From NCBI RefSeq assembly GCF_018128925.1, contig NZ_CP067007.1, positions 310,001 to 374,000 of the forward strand: a stretch of 64,000 nucleotides of DNA, written 5' to 3'. Positions 8,950 to 17,775 of the stretch are shown one piece after another. The stretch is from Nitrosopumilus sp. K4. Its GTDB lineage: Archaea > Thermoproteota > Nitrososphaeria > Nitrososphaerales > Nitrosopumilaceae. Every line of letters starts with the position of its first letter. Within the stretch, counting starts at the first letter, position 1. Both the position numbers and the translations under genes were made by a program. The notes below the pieces were generated by a model. That model did not search any database. It had not been told where the DNA came from and saw only the letters and a list, made by a program, of their open reading frames with translations.

Positions 8950-9546
8950 TTAACTTGCCTCTACTTTTGCTTCTTCTGTGGTGTCATCTGCACCACCACT
9001 TGCTTTTTTAATTTCTTCTTGAATCCATTCATCTGCACCAAGGAATGGTTGTCTGCATGTGATTCCAATTTTTCCCATTGCAGCTGCTTTACCTAATGAC
9101 ACAGCTGTAATTCTTGAACGAAGGGTAGAACCAACTTTTAATGTTCTTCCACTTTGGTTGGCAATGATCATTCCAGATTTTACATCACTTTTTAGATAAT
9201 CATCCATAACTTGTGACAAGTGTAACAATGCATCTGTAGGACCAATTCTTACAAATGCTCCAAAGTCTGTAATATCTACAATTTCTCCTTGAACAATTTC
9301 TTGTAATTTTGGATAAAATGTTAATGCTTCAAATTCAACTTTGTGAAATGTTCCGCCATCTCCGGCAATCATCTTTCCCATCTCGTCTACTTTGGCATCT
9401 AAAATCATAATGATATACCCCAAATCTGCATTAATCATACTCTCGTATTTTTCCTTGAGAATATTTACTGCAGCCTTTTTGAGTGTGGTTCCAAACAGGC
9501 TTGGTGGAATCCTAACAACATCAACTAGGGTAGATATAGAAAACAA
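8950..9546 (-). CDS. rpoE1: DNA-directed RNA polymerase subunit Rpo7 (E')
   Basis: 198 residues. The N-terminal RNP-like domain starts FSISTLVDVVRIPPSLFG. A central S1/OB domain reads EIVDITDFGAFVRIGPTDALLHLSQV around residues 95-120. Rpo7 forms the polymerase stalk with Rpo4, aiding open-complex formation and RNA exit. The C-terminal acidic extension (GGADDTTEEAKVEAS) is lineage-specific. It is the first gene of the rpo7-spt4 pair. In other archaea the DUF359 dephospho-CoA kinase often follows this pair; here it is on the opposite strand 1.3 kb away. Confidence 0.93.
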   Translation of the reverse strand: MFSISTLVDVVRIPPSLFGTTLKKAAVNILKEKYESMINADLGYIIMILDAKVDEMGKMIAGDGGTFHKVEFEALTFYPKLQEIVQGEIVDITDFGAFVRIGPTDALLHLSQVMDDYLKSDVKSGMIIANQSGRTLKVGSTLRSRITAVSLGKAAAMGKIGITCRQPFLGADEWIQEEIKKASGGADDTTEEAKVEAS

Positions 9547-9694
9547 CTGTGCTGTTTTTTTTGAATTTCAATTTATGAATCTTTGGGTATTTTACGCATT
9601 ATTTTCCAAAGATTTTCTTGATTTCTTCTATAATGCACAATTTCTCTAGATCTCTGACCTATGTTTAAATAATGTAAAAGGACTTTTTGACGCA

Positions 9695-10807
9695 ATGGTT
9701 GGAATAGACCAAGTCCTCGAGAAACTTAGCACCGTAATTGATCCAGACTTGAAAAAAGATATTGTTTCAATGGGAATGATTAAGGATTTAGAATTAAACG
9801 ACGGTAATCTCAAATTTACCCTGGAACTTACCACTCCGGCATGTCCATTTAATGTGGAAATAGAAGATGATGTAAGAAAGGTAATCGGTGAGATTGAGGG
9901 TCTCAAGAATTTTGACATGAATGTTACTGCTAAAGTGATGGAGGGACGTTCACTTGATGCAGATACTGGCATGGCTACCGTCAAAAACATTATTGGTGTA
10001 GCTAGTGGAAAAGGCGGTGTTGGAAAGTCTACTGTCTCTTTGAATTTAGCTTTAGCATTATCTCAAACAGGCGCAAAAGTTGGATTGTTAGATGCTGATA
10101 TCTATGGTCCAAGTATTCCGTTGATGCTTGGTATGAAAGATGGATACATGGAAGTAGAAGACAACAAATTACAACCAGCTGAATCTAATGGTCTTAAAGT
10201 AGTTTCTTTTGGTTTCTTTGCTGAACAAGCCCATCAAGCTGCAATTTACAGAGGTCCTATTATCTCTGGGATTTTAAAACAATTTTTAGTTGATACTGAT
10301 TGGTCTGACTTGGACTATCTAATTGTAGATCTTCCTCCAGGTACTGGTGATATTCCCTTAACACTTGCACAAACAATTCCAATTACTGGAATTTTGGTTG
10401 TAACAACTCCTCAAGATGTGGCAAGTAATGTTGCAGTAAAAGCAATTGGTATGTTTGAAAAACTGAACGTCCCTATTATTGGTGTTGTAGAAAACATGAG
10501 TCACTTCATATGTCCAAATTGTAATGACAAACATTACATTTTTGGTAATGGTGGTGCAAAGAAAATCTCTGAACAATTTAACATTCCATTCTTAGGCGAA
10601 ATTCCGTTAAATTCCGGAATTATGTCCGGCTCTGATACTGGCAAACCCATTATGATTTCAAATCCTGACTCTCCAAGTGCAGACGCGTTTAGAATTAGTG
10701 CCAAAAACATTGCTGCTCAGTGTAGTATTCTTGCAACAAAATTGCAACAAGAAATGGCCTCCGAAGAAAATTCTGAACCCACACCTGAGGCCAGCACTTC
10801 AAGTTAA
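9695..10807 (+). CDS. Mrp/NBP35-type iron-sulfur carrier P-loop ATPase
   Basis: 370 residues. The N-terminal MIP18/DUF59 domain covers about residues 1-95, with TTPACPFNVEIED. It is fused to a Mrp ATPase with the deviant Walker A ASGKGGVGKST near residue 111 and Walker B LDYLIVDLPPGTGD. A CPNC motif around residue 273 can hold a bridging Fe-S cluster. Known Mrp/NBP35 proteins assemble or deliver Fe-S clusters. The tail is acidic and low complexity. The next gene starts 11 nt downstream with GTG, suggesting an operon. Confidence 0.9.
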   Translation: MVGIDQVLEKLSTVIDPDLKKDIVSMGMIKDLELNDGNLKFTLELTTPACPFNVEIEDDVRKVIGEIEGLKNFDMNVTAKVMEGRSLDADTGMATVKNIIGVASGKGGVGKSTVSLNLALALSQTGAKVGLLDADIYGPSIPLMLGMKDGYMEVEDNKLQPAESNGLKVVSFGFFAEQAHQAAIYRGPIISGILKQFLVDTDWSDLDYLIVDLPPGTGDIPLTLAQTIPITGILVVTTPQDVASNVAVKAIGMFEKLNVPIIGVVENMSHFICPNCNDKHYIFGNGGAKKISEQFNIPFLGEIPLNSGIMSGSDTGKPIMISNPDSPSADAFRISAKNIAAQCSILATKLQQEMASEENSEPTPEASTSS

Positions 10808-10818
10808 TTTCGATTCTT

Positions 10819-11316
10819 GTGAAACTGCCTGATTCTCTTAGGGACGAACTCAAAATTCCTCTGGGGGTTTTATTGTTAGAAAAAGATGCTACAAAACAAA
10901 ACATTGTCAAACACATCCCTGAAAATTCTTTTGTGATTACTGTTGGTGACAGAACAACTGAAAAAATGATTGAATTTGGATTAACTCCTTCTTTGCAAAT
11001 TGTTGACAGTCAAGAAAAACGAGTTAGACGAGCACCTCCTAAAAATTCTGGCATTCAAACTGAGTTGACATGTGATAATCCTCCAGCTGAAATTACTTTG
11101 GAAAGCATAGAAACAATAAAGAAAGCATTTTCATCAAAACATCCAGTCCGATTAACCATTAATGGGGAAGAAGATCTATTGGTACTTCCAGTTTGTATCT
11201 ATGCCCCTGATAATTCAGTTGTTATGTATGGCCAACCAAACGAAGGGTTAGTTATAGTCCAAATAACTCCAGAAATTAGAAATAAAACACAAAGACTACT
11301 TGATTTAATGGAATAA
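10819..11316 (+). CDS. GTP-dependent dephospho-CoA kinase (DUF359)
   Basis: 165 residues from a GTG start. The DUF359 pattern is clear: LPDSLRDELKIPLGVLL, then ITVGDRTTEKM, LQIVDSQEKRVRR, and VRLTINGEEDLLVLP with an acidic pair, then YGQPNEGLVIV. DUF359 proteins were shown in archaea to phosphorylate dephospho-CoA with GTP, the last CoA step. Rpo7/Spt4 neighbours are common for this family and are present nearby. A C/D-box RNA candidate follows immediately. Confidence 0.85.
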   Translation: MKLPDSLRDELKIPLGVLLLEKDATKQNIVKHIPENSFVITVGDRTTEKMIEFGLTPSLQIVDSQEKRVRRAPPKNSGIQTELTCDNPPAEITLESIETIKKAFSSKHPVRLTINGEEDLLVLPVCIYAPDNSVVMYGQPNEGLVIVQITPEIRNKTQRLLDLME

Positions 11317-11318
11317 TC

Positions 11319-11378
11319 GGGGAATGATGAGACGGTGGCTGTATGACTCGTGATTACACTACTAAAAACTCTGACCCT
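11319..11378 (+). ncRNA. Candidate C/D-box sRNA
   Basis: In the gap after the DUF359 gene, ATGATGA (11324-11330) matches box C and CTGA (11371-11374) matches box D. They are flanked by GGGG and CCC, which can form the terminal stem. Inside, ATGA (11343) and TGATTA (11351) are imperfect D' and C' candidates, spacing two guide stretches of about 12 nt. The total of about 55-60 nt is typical of archaeal 2'-O-methylation guides. Targets were not checked, so this is a motif call only. Confidence 0.45.
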
Positions 11379-11468
11379 ATTAATTCATATTTTTACAGAA
11401 TCAAAATAAACCAAATTTTGCACAACAATTGACATTTCAAGATAAACACAAACTGTCTGAAAAAAATT

Positions 11469-11846
11469 ATGAAACTTGATCCTGAAATACGATTACAAAT
11501 TCTAGAAAAAGTGGGTGTGTATTCTAATAGGTTTTCAATTCCCGAACCTACCCTTCTTTTGACCACAAAAGAAGTGTTGGATGCGCCAAAAGAGATGACT
11601 GAGGGAAGACGAACTTCTGCTTACAAATATTACGGTGTTTCTTATCTTCAGCACAATTTGGTATTTATCAATGTGAGAAAGATCCCAGATGAAAAAACTC
11701 TGGAAAACACAATTGTCCATGAATTGATCCATATGAGATTTCCATATTTGGCTCATGGTAAAAGATTCAACAAACTGGTAAGGCAGGGACTGAGAGGGAA
11801 AACATTTTTGCCTTATAGAAAAAGAAGCAAAGTTTCTCCACTTTGA
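11469..11846 (+). CDS. Small zinc metallopeptidase-like protein (HELIH motif)
   Basis: 125 residues with IVHELIHMRFPYLAHGKRF, a HExxH zinc site plus a downstream His, as in SprT/M48-like minigluzincin folds. The remainder is basic, ending in a Lys/Arg-rich tail (YRKRSKV). Small archaeal proteins of this type are usually annotated as putative metallopeptidases; the substrate is unknown. The ATG at 11469 follows an AT-rich leader and no other start is closer to the conserved part. Confidence 0.75.
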   Translation: MKLDPEIRLQILEKVGVYSNRFSIPEPTLLLTTKEVLDAPKEMTEGRRTSAYKYYGVSYLQHNLVFINVRKIPDEKTLENTIVHELIHMRFPYLAHGKRFNKLVRQGLRGKTFLPYRKRSKVSPL

Positions 11847-11882
11847 TTTATATTTCCTCAATTTAGGCAAGCTGAGTATAGC

Positions 11883-13919
11883 ATGGAACTACAGGAAATT
11901 CTGCCTATTGGGGCAGGCATTGCATCATTTCTAGTTGCAGCAGGACTTGTTGCCTGGATCTCAAAACAACCCTCTGGAACAAAAGAAATGATGGAAATCT
12001 CAAATGCAGTCAAAGTAGGTGCAGCAGCATTTCTTAAAAGAGAAATGAAAATTATTGTTCCAGTAGCTATAGCATTGTCAGTAATTATAGGTGCATTCTT
12101 GGAATTATCTAACGGTATTGCATTTGCAGTTGGGGCAACTTTATCTGCAGTTGCAGGACTTATCTCATTAAAAATTACAGTAAAGGCAGCAGTTAGAGCA
12201 GCTCATTTGAGTAGCTCCGGATTGGGAAAAACATTTGCAATGGCCTTTAGAGGTGGAGCCACAGTTGGCCTTGCAGTTCCAGCAATGGCATTATTGGCAA
12301 TTACTGGTTTGTACTTAATTTATCCAGACCCAATCACTATTGCAGGTGTTGGTATTGGTGCCAGTCTAATTGCACTATTCATAAGAATTGGTGGTGGTAT
12401 CTTCACCAAAGCTGCAGATATGGGTGCAGACTTGGTAGGAAAAGTTGAAGCTAATATTCCTGAAGATGATCCAAGAAACCCTGCAACAATTGCAGACAAT
12501 GTTGGTGATAATGTTGGTGATGCAGCAGGAATGGGTTCTGATGTTTACGAATCTTATATTGTAACTATTTTGGCAGCACTCTTAATTGCAGCACTTATTG
12601 GAGCACCTGATTTGTTCTTGTATCCAATTTTAATTGGAGCATCTGGAATGATTGCATCTATTATTGGAGTTGTAATTGTTGGCTCTAAAGGCGTGACTGA
12701 TGTTATGAAACCACTAAATCGTTCATTTTATGTCTCAGCTGCAATTGCTATTGGATTAAACTATGTATTTACAACACAATTTCTCAACTCAAGTGCATCT
12801 TATGCATTATTTGGTGCAACTGTAATTGGTGTCATTTTAGTTCCAGTCATTCAAAAGATTACTGATAGATATACAAATTACAAATATGGTCCAGTAAAAG
12901 AGATTGCAGACTCTGCAAAATGGGGTTATGCATCATTAGTTTTAATGGGAATTATCAAAGGATTGCAATCTACTGGTCCTTTCATGATTGCACTAGTTGT
13001 TGCAATTATTATTTCATTTAGTATCTCCTCAGCTGCTGCCCCCGAAGGTGCAGATCCTGTCTTATACGGAATATTTGGAACATCGTTGACTGCCATGGCA
13101 ATGCTGAGTCTTGCAGGGATTGTTCTAAGCATTGATGCATTTGGACCTATTGCAGATAATGCAGGAGGTATTGTTGAGATGACTGGGATGGGTGAAGAAA
13201 ATCGTAAAGTAACTGATGAAATTGATGCCGTAGGAAATACTACTAAAGCAGTAACAAAGGGATTTGCAATTGCCAGTGCTGCATTAGCTGCATTGGCCAT
13301 GATTCAAGCTTTCCAATTTGAGGCATCTCATGTCTTTGAAGGTATTTTAGAATTAGATTACAGCTTAACAAATCCCGCAGTAGTAGTTGGATTGTTAGTT
13401 GGTGGTTTGATTCCATTCATCATTACTGGTCAATTGATTAATGGTGTATCTAGAGCAGCAGGAAAAATGGTGGATGAGGTTAGAAGACAATTCAAATCAG
13501 ATCCAGAGATACTGACAGGAAAATCCAAACCCGATTATGCAAAATGTGTTGATATTGCAACCGTTGCATCTATCAAAGAACTTTACAAACCGGCATTAAT
13601 TGCAATTATTGCACCTATTATCCTGGGTGTTATTTTGGGACCTACTGCAGTTGCAGGATTGTTGATGGGTTCTGTAGTTACTGGAATCTTCTTGGCGTAC
13701 CACTTGGCAAATACTGGTGGTGCATGGGATAATGCAAAGAAACTTGTTGAAATGAAAGGTCAAAAAGGTTCTGAGGAACACAAAGTTGCAGTAGTTGGTG
13801 ATATCATTGGTGACCCTTACAAAGACACCGCAGGGCCTGCACTAAACACTGTAATTAAACTGCTCAACACAATTGCAATCGTGTTTGTCTCTGCATTTGT
13901 AGCAATTCTTGCAATCTGA
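11883..13919 (+). CDS. hppA: Membrane-bound proton-pumping pyrophosphatase, K+-independent type
   Basis: 678 residues with about 16 membrane helices. The pyrophosphate-binding signature DNVGDNVGDAAGMGSDVYESY is near residues 204-224 and a second acidic site, GDPYKDTAGPA, is near the C-terminus. The diagnostic GNTTKAVTKG carries Lys where K+-dependent enzymes have Ala (GNTTAA), so this should be a K+-independent H+ pump. It couples pyrophosphate hydrolysis to proton export. A soluble pyrophosphatase is also in this window (45.8-46.3 kb), so the two compete for pyrophosphate. Confidence 0.95.
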   Translation: MELQEILPIGAGIASFLVAAGLVAWISKQPSGTKEMMEISNAVKVGAAAFLKREMKIIVPVAIALSVIIGAFLELSNGIAFAVGATLSAVAGLISLKITVKAAVRAAHLSSSGLGKTFAMAFRGGATVGLAVPAMALLAITGLYLIYPDPITIAGVGIGASLIALFIRIGGGIFTKAADMGADLVGKVEANIPEDDPRNPATIADNVGDNVGDAAGMGSDVYESYIVTILAALLIAALIGAPDLFLYPILIGASGMIASIIGVVIVGSKGVTDVMKPLNRSFYVSAAIAIGLNYVFTTQFLNSSASYALFGATVIGVILVPVIQKITDRYTNYKYGPVKEIADSAKWGYASLVLMGIIKGLQSTGPFMIALVVAIIISFSISSAAAPEGADPVLYGIFGTSLTAMAMLSLAGIVLSIDAFGPIADNAGGIVEMTGMGEENRKVTDEIDAVGNTTKAVTKGFAIASAALAALAMIQAFQFEASHVFEGILELDYSLTNPAVVVGLLVGGLIPFIITGQLINGVSRAAGKMVDEVRRQFKSDPEILTGKSKPDYAKCVDIATVASIKELYKPALIAIIAPIILGVILGPTAVAGLLMGSVVTGIFLAYHLANTGGAWDNAKKLVEMKGQKGSEEHKVAVVGDIIGDPYKDTAGPALNTVIKLLNTIAIVFVSAFVAILAI

Positions 13920-13939
13920 TTTATTTTCAAAATTTTGTT

Positions 13940-14041
13940 CTAATTTTCAAACTCTTCTTCTATACTTCTACCACATTCTGGACATTCAATTTGATCATCC
14001 CATAACTCCTTTCCACAGTTTCTACATGATTTTGGTTTCAT
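13940..14041 (-). CDS. Mini zinc-ribbon protein (33 residues)
   Basis: A 33-codon ORF below the usual length cutoff, with two CxxC knuckles (SCRNCGKEL and ECPECGRSI) and an acidic tail (EEEFEN). This is a complete rubredoxin-like or zinc-ribbon unit. Function is unknown. It is in tandem with two other small minus-strand genes (14059 and 14312). The Cys spacing makes chance unlikely. Confidence 0.6.
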   Translation of the reverse strand: MKPKSCRNCGKELWDDQIECPECGRSIEEEFEN

Positions 14042-14058
14042 GATGTTTCTCTTGGTAT

Positions 14059-14247
14059 CTAATTTTCATCTTCAATAACCAAAGTCATGTCTAACTCATC
14101 AATTTGAGCTTGAATTGCTCTTTTCAAAGTTTCATTATGTGTCTCACAGAATTTAAAATAATCATCTGCAGTTTGAAAACAACCACAAATCCATTTTGTC
14201 TTTTTGTCTCCTTCGACTGTCCACTTTGAATATTTCTGTTCGGTCAT
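14059..14247 (-). CDS. Small hypothetical protein
   Basis: 62 residues from the ATG at 14247; a TTG four codons upstream is an alternative. Composition is soluble with mixed charge and a conserved-looking core, WICGCFQTADDYFKFCETH, with three Cys and one His, possibly metal binding. I do not recognise the family. It lies in a run of three small minus-strand genes after the pyrophosphatase. Confidence 0.6.
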   Translation of the reverse strand: MTEQKYSKWTVEGDKKTKWICGCFQTADDYFKFCETHNETLKRAIQAQIDELDMTLVIEDEN

Positions 14248-14311
14248 ACTTATTGGCAATATATGCTATAAAAAAATCTAGTTCTTCTTTATTGAAAAAG
14301 GAAAAAAGTGT

Positions 14312-14569
14312 TTAAGGACAGCCTTCCATTTTTTGGATAAAATAGCCGTTTTCCTTAATTGCCTGTTCTACAGGCTCTGGTGCACCTTGGGAATGACAGA
14401 ATTGACATTCATTTTGTGTCATCACTGCATTTTCTTCACCAATAGATTTTAACCACTCTTTACCATATGCAATGGCTTTCTCATGGTCTTTTTCACCAGT
14501 AATTACATCAAAGTGCATGGTATGACCATCAGCTGCTTTGACATAGGTGTCGTATACGTGAATTTCCAT
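14312..14569 (-). CDS. DUF2024-family protein
   Basis: 85 residues starting MEIHVYDTYVKAADGHTMHFD, which matches the start of DUF2024 proteins as I remember them. A CQFCHSQG motif sits near residue 55. DUF2024 has no assigned function and occurs in bacteria and thaumarchaea. It is divergent from the cyclophilin-like gene at 14619 with a 49-bp gap that must hold both promoters. Confidence 0.7.
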   Translation of the reverse strand: MEIHVYDTYVKAADGHTMHFDVITGEKDHEKAIAYGKEWLKSIGEENAVMTQNECQFCHSQGAPEPVEQAIKENGYFIQKMEGCP

Positions 14570-14618
14570 AATTATAATCTGCCAAAGGGATATTTAATTC
14601 AAAGATCATCTAAAACGC

Positions 14619-15005
14619 ATGACTCTTGTAGAAATTGAAATTCCAAACTCATCAAACATAATTATAGAATTAAATGAAAAAACTTCTCCAAACACAGTAG
14701 AACAATTCATTTCAAACCTTCCTTTCTCTTTGACTCTGAATGTTTGGGGTGAGGAAATTTACACAAGTGAATCTCCTATTGATGTTTCAGAAGAAAATGC
14801 AAAATCTCCTGTATCGATAAATGATGTTGCCTATTGGCCATCTGGAAAAGCAATTTGTCTTTTCTTTGGTCCTACTCCTATTGGCAAAAAAGGGGATATT
14901 ACCCCTGCATCTCCTGTAAATGTTATTGGAAAAATAATCTCCCCAGACAAATCTATACTGAATATTGCAGATGGTGCACAAGCAACTTTTAGATTAAAAT
15001 CATAG
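14619..15005 (+). CDS. Cyclophilin-like fold protein (TM1367/DUF369 type)
   Basis: 128 residues. The sequence runs through the hallmark pattern of small archaeal cyclophilin-like proteins: LNEKTSPNTVEQFISNLP, then LNVWGEEIYTSESP, DVAYWPSGKAICLFFGPTPIG and SPVNVIGKI. The fold resembles peptidyl-prolyl isomerases but activity is not established. It converges on the JAMM gene, overlapping 6 nt at the stops. Confidence 0.75.
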   Translation: MTLVEIEIPNSSNIIIELNEKTSPNTVEQFISNLPFSLTLNVWGEEIYTSESPIDVSEENAKSPVSINDVAYWPSGKAICLFFGPTPIGKKGDITPASPVNVIGKIISPDKSILNIADGAQATFRLKS

Positions 15006-15404
15006 AAATTCTATTGGAATTTCAATGATCTCTGAATCTAATACAAATGCCTTGAACTCCTTTGAAATTCCTGAATAAATTATCCAAACAACTGGATTGC
15101 TTTGCATGAATTTTTTGTCCGTATTAGATGGGTATGAAATTGATTTTGGGTGTGAATGAAATATGCCTACCACATCCATCTTTTTTTGTTCTGCAGCCTT
15201 GTACCCTTCGATTAATTGCTCATTTGAAATTGTAAAATTCACTGGCGACTCTTCAATGTTTTTTGCAAGAAATACCTCCTTCACGATACTGCTTTCTCCT
15301 TCAATTTTTCCAAAAAGAATAGCACAAGATTCATTGGGTTTTTCATTCTCAGCGTGATTTGAAAGAAATTGTTTTTGCGACTCTGATAAGAAAATTTTTT
15401 CCAA
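15000..15404 (-). CDS. JAMM/MPN+ metallopeptidase
   Basis: 134 residues. The JAMM zinc motif HSHPKSISYPSNTD (H-x-H-x10-D) is complete, with an upstream Glu in NESCAILFGK. Related enzymes remove ubiquitin-like modifiers or cut C-terminal extensions of sulfur carriers. Here the substrate could be a small archaeal modifier or a MoaD/ThiS-like carrier, but no such gene is seen in the window. It ends next to the cyclophilin-like gene and starts 3 nt after the stop of the cupredoxin gene. Confidence 0.85.
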   Translation of the reverse strand: MEKIFLSESQKQFLSNHAENEKPNESCAILFGKIEGESSIVKEVFLAKNIEESPVNFTISNEQLIEGYKAAEQKKMDVVGIFHSHPKSISYPSNTDKKFMQSNPVVWIIYSGISKEFKAFVLDSEIIEIPIEFL

Positions 15405-15406
15405 GT

Positions 15407-16504
15407 TTATTCTACATTAACAGTTCCAACCATCCAAGGATGGACAATACAATAGTAGTCTACTTTTCCAGATTCTGTAAATGTGTATTCAAATGAATCT
15501 CCTGCAGCAACTAAATCTGAATCAAATAATCCGTCTGGTCCTATATCTGGTGTACCTGATGTAACTGTGTGAATTGTTGTGTCTTCATTATTCCAAATAA
15601 CTTTGGTCCCTGCAGCAATATCGATTACTTCAGGATCATAATAGATTTGTCCAATCTGTTGAATTCCTGCCCCTTCTGGCATCGTTACTACTACGTTCTC
15701 TTTTGGCTCTTCAACAATCAAAGTAGAAACCATCCATGGATGTACAACACACATGTATTCGTATTCGCCAATTTCTAATTCACTTGTGTCCAATCTAAAA
15801 ATTTCACCCGACTCGAAAAGACTTGAATCAAAAGTTTCTCCAAAGTCTGCAGAACTGGTAACTGTATGAGCCATTGCATCTTGATTGACCCATTCAACAA
15901 TGTGTCCTTTTGGAACTTTAGATACATCTGGCTCATAATCTGGGCTTCCTTGCTCTGCTGAACCTTCTAATACATTAATTGTAAACACAGGTCCTGTTGG
16001 GGTAATTTCTGCATCTGATGGTTCTTCTATTTGTGTTGCTGATTCATCAATCAAATATGTGTCTGGAGATACAAATCCAAACGCAATCCACATAATAATT
16101 CCTGTTGCCCCTGCTATTGCAACAATTGCACCAAATGGTTTTGTAATTTCAGGCTTTTTCATTGCAATGTAAGCAATTAAAATTGCTGGGAATGCAATTG
16201 CCATTAAAATTCCTGCAATTGTGACTGTGTAGTTTGATGAGTTCATAGTAAATGCAAAAGTACCGAATCCTAGCGCAATTGAGACAATCACCAAAGTAGT
16301 TGCTTTTGCTCTATTGCTGGTAGAAACACCTCCATCTAAAATACCTGTTGCAAGAAAGATTAGTCCAACAAACATAGTTAGACCTGTCAATGCATGCATC
16401 CCATCAATGAAAGTATGTGCAATTCCTGAGTATGAAAGAACAACACCTGCTAATCCTATGGATGTTAGTCCCATTCCTGGCATCATGAGGTCCCAATTAC
16501 TCAT
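15407..16504 (-). CDS. Membrane protein with two plastocyanin-like cupredoxin domains
   Basis: 365 residues. About five membrane helices (residues 1-150) precede two tandem blue-copper domains facing outside. Each domain has the upstream His (MAHTVTS, TIHTVTS) and the C-x3-H-x3-M-type loop (CVVHPWM, CIVHPWM), so both type-1 copper sites look complete. In thaumarchaea such proteins replace cytochrome c as electron carriers between ammonia oxidation, the bc1-like complex and the terminal oxidase; the specific role is inferred. Heme o synthase is divergent next door. Confidence 0.85.
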   Translation of the reverse strand: MSNWDLMMPGMGLTSIGLAGVVLSYSGIAHTFIDGMHALTGLTMFVGLIFLATGILDGGVSTSNRAKATTLVIVSIALGFGTFAFTMNSSNYTVTIAGILMAIAFPAILIAYIAMKKPEITKPFGAIVAIAGATGIIMWIAFGFVSPDTYLIDESATQIEEPSDAEITPTGPVFTINVLEGSAEQGSPDYEPDVSKVPKGHIVEWVNQDAMAHTVTSSADFGETFDSSLFESGEIFRLDTSELEIGEYEYMCVVHPWMVSTLIVEEPKENVVVTMPEGAGIQQIGQIYYDPEVIDIAAGTKVIWNNEDTTIHTVTSGTPDIGPDGLFDSDLVAAGDSFEYTFTESGKVDYYCIVHPWMVGTVNVE

Positions 16505-16597
16505 TCAAGCTAGCTGGTATGACTGAGATACTTATTCCTTTTGAAATTATAGGGATCATCAAAGAAATTAAATGGCTTCTCTCTAGGATAGAGTAGA

Positions 16598-17476
16598 TTG
16601 GGCTTTAACGAAATAATGGAGATATCTAAACCAAGAATTGTTGTACTCTTGGTAATCACTGCTGTAACTTCTATGTACGCTGCTAGTAAACTAGTGGATG
16701 GTACTCCTGAACTGGGTTATTGGTCGTACTTGCATATCATTATTGCAGGTGCTCTGGCATCGGCTGGTTCTAGTGCTTTGAATCATTATTATGACAAAGA
16801 CATCGATCCAAAGATGAGCAGAACAAGTAAACGACCCATTCCTTCTGGAAGGATGGCAGCATCACATGTCTTGATTTATGGTTTGGTTGTGAGCTGTATT
16901 TCTGTTATCTATGGATTCTTTACATTAAATCCTGTTTCTGCATTTTTTATTGCATTAGGAATTTTCTCATATGTTATCATCTATACTGTTTGGCTAAAAC
17001 GATTAAACACGTCAAATATTGTAATTGGTGGAATTGCTGGAAGTGCAGCTGCCTGGGCCGGATGGTCTGCGGCTACTGGTAGTATGGACTTGCTTGGATT
17101 CTTAGTTGGCTTTTTGGTTTTTGTATGGACTCCATCTCACTTTTGGTGTCTTGCAATGAAGATTAAGGATGAATATGCTCAAGCTGAAGTTCCGATGCTT
17201 CCTGTAGTTATTGGAATGCAAAAAACCTCAAAGTATATTTTGGCAAATACTATAATTTTACTTCCGTACTCTCTTATGCTTTATGCATTTGGTATGGGAA
17301 TTGTGTATACTGCAATAGCTGCTGTGTCTGGAGGTCTGATGCTTGCATATCATTACAAATTAACAAAGACACCTACTTCTGAATTTGCATGGAAGGCATA
17401 CAAAGTAACGGCTCCGTATCTTACAATCATTTTTGTAGCAGTGGCATTAGATGCCGCATTTCATTTTAGAATTTAG
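16598..17476 (+). CDS. ctaB: Protoheme IX farnesyltransferase (heme o synthase)
   Basis: 292 residues, UbiA prenyltransferase family. KPRIVVLLVITAVTSM begins the first helix. The first Asp-rich motif NHYYDKDIDPKMSRTSKRP near residue 67 binds prenyl diphosphate and magnesium. Around eight to nine helices follow. It adds a farnesyl (or geranylgeranyl) group to heme b for heme-copper oxidases. The start used is TTG at 16598; an ATG six codons on is an alternative. The neighbour is the cupredoxin membrane protein. Confidence 0.92.
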   Translation: MGFNEIMEISKPRIVVLLVITAVTSMYAASKLVDGTPELGYWSYLHIIIAGALASAGSSALNHYYDKDIDPKMSRTSKRPIPSGRMAASHVLIYGLVVSCISVIYGFFTLNPVSAFFIALGIFSYVIIYTVWLKRLNTSNIVIGGIAGSAAAWAGWSAATGSMDLLGFLVGFLVFVWTPSHFWCLAMKIKDEYAQAEVPMLPVVIGMQKTSKYILANTIILLPYSLMLYAFGMGIVYTAIAAVSGGLMLAYHYKLTKTPTSEFAWKAYKVTAPYLTIIFVAVALDAAFHFRI

Positions 17477-17773
17477 TTATTTTTCAAAACCTGGAAAACT
17501 AGCTTCATAATCTTTTTCCATCATTTCTTTATTTTGTTGATCAACTTCGTCAATTTCTTCTTCAACTGAAAATACCTCTATTCGTCTATCGTCTTTTGTA
17601 ATCCATGCTACTTTGATTAAACCTAAAATCTCTAAATCTAATAGAATTTTGTTAAATTTATCCTCAGAAATAATATGGTCATCTTTAGTTAGTGCCTTGT
17701 ATAATTCTGAATCTGTCAGAGATCCTGATTCTGAAATCTTGTCCAATACAACATTTTTGAGTGGAATTGTCAT
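17477..17773 (-). CDS. Small hypothetical protein, winged-helix-like
   Basis: 98 residues. The helical first half (ISESGSLTDSELYKALT, then DLEILGLIKVAWITKDDRRIEVF) has the helix-turn-helix-wing outline of archaeal winged-helix domains, but no catalytic residues. The acidic C-terminus ends ASFPGFEK. It lies 2 nt after the stop of cdc48 on the same strand and is probably co-transcribed. Function unknown. Confidence 0.65.
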   Translation of the reverse strand: MTIPLKNVVLDKISESGSLTDSELYKALTKDDHIISEDKFNKILLDLEILGLIKVAWITKDDRRIEVFSVEEEIDEVDQQNKEMMEKDYEASFPGFEK

Positions 17774-17775
17774 GT

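Noticed and set aside
12926-13300. Minus-strand ORF of 124 codons
   Set aside because: Shadow inside the membrane pyrophosphatase gene, whose motifs are unambiguous.
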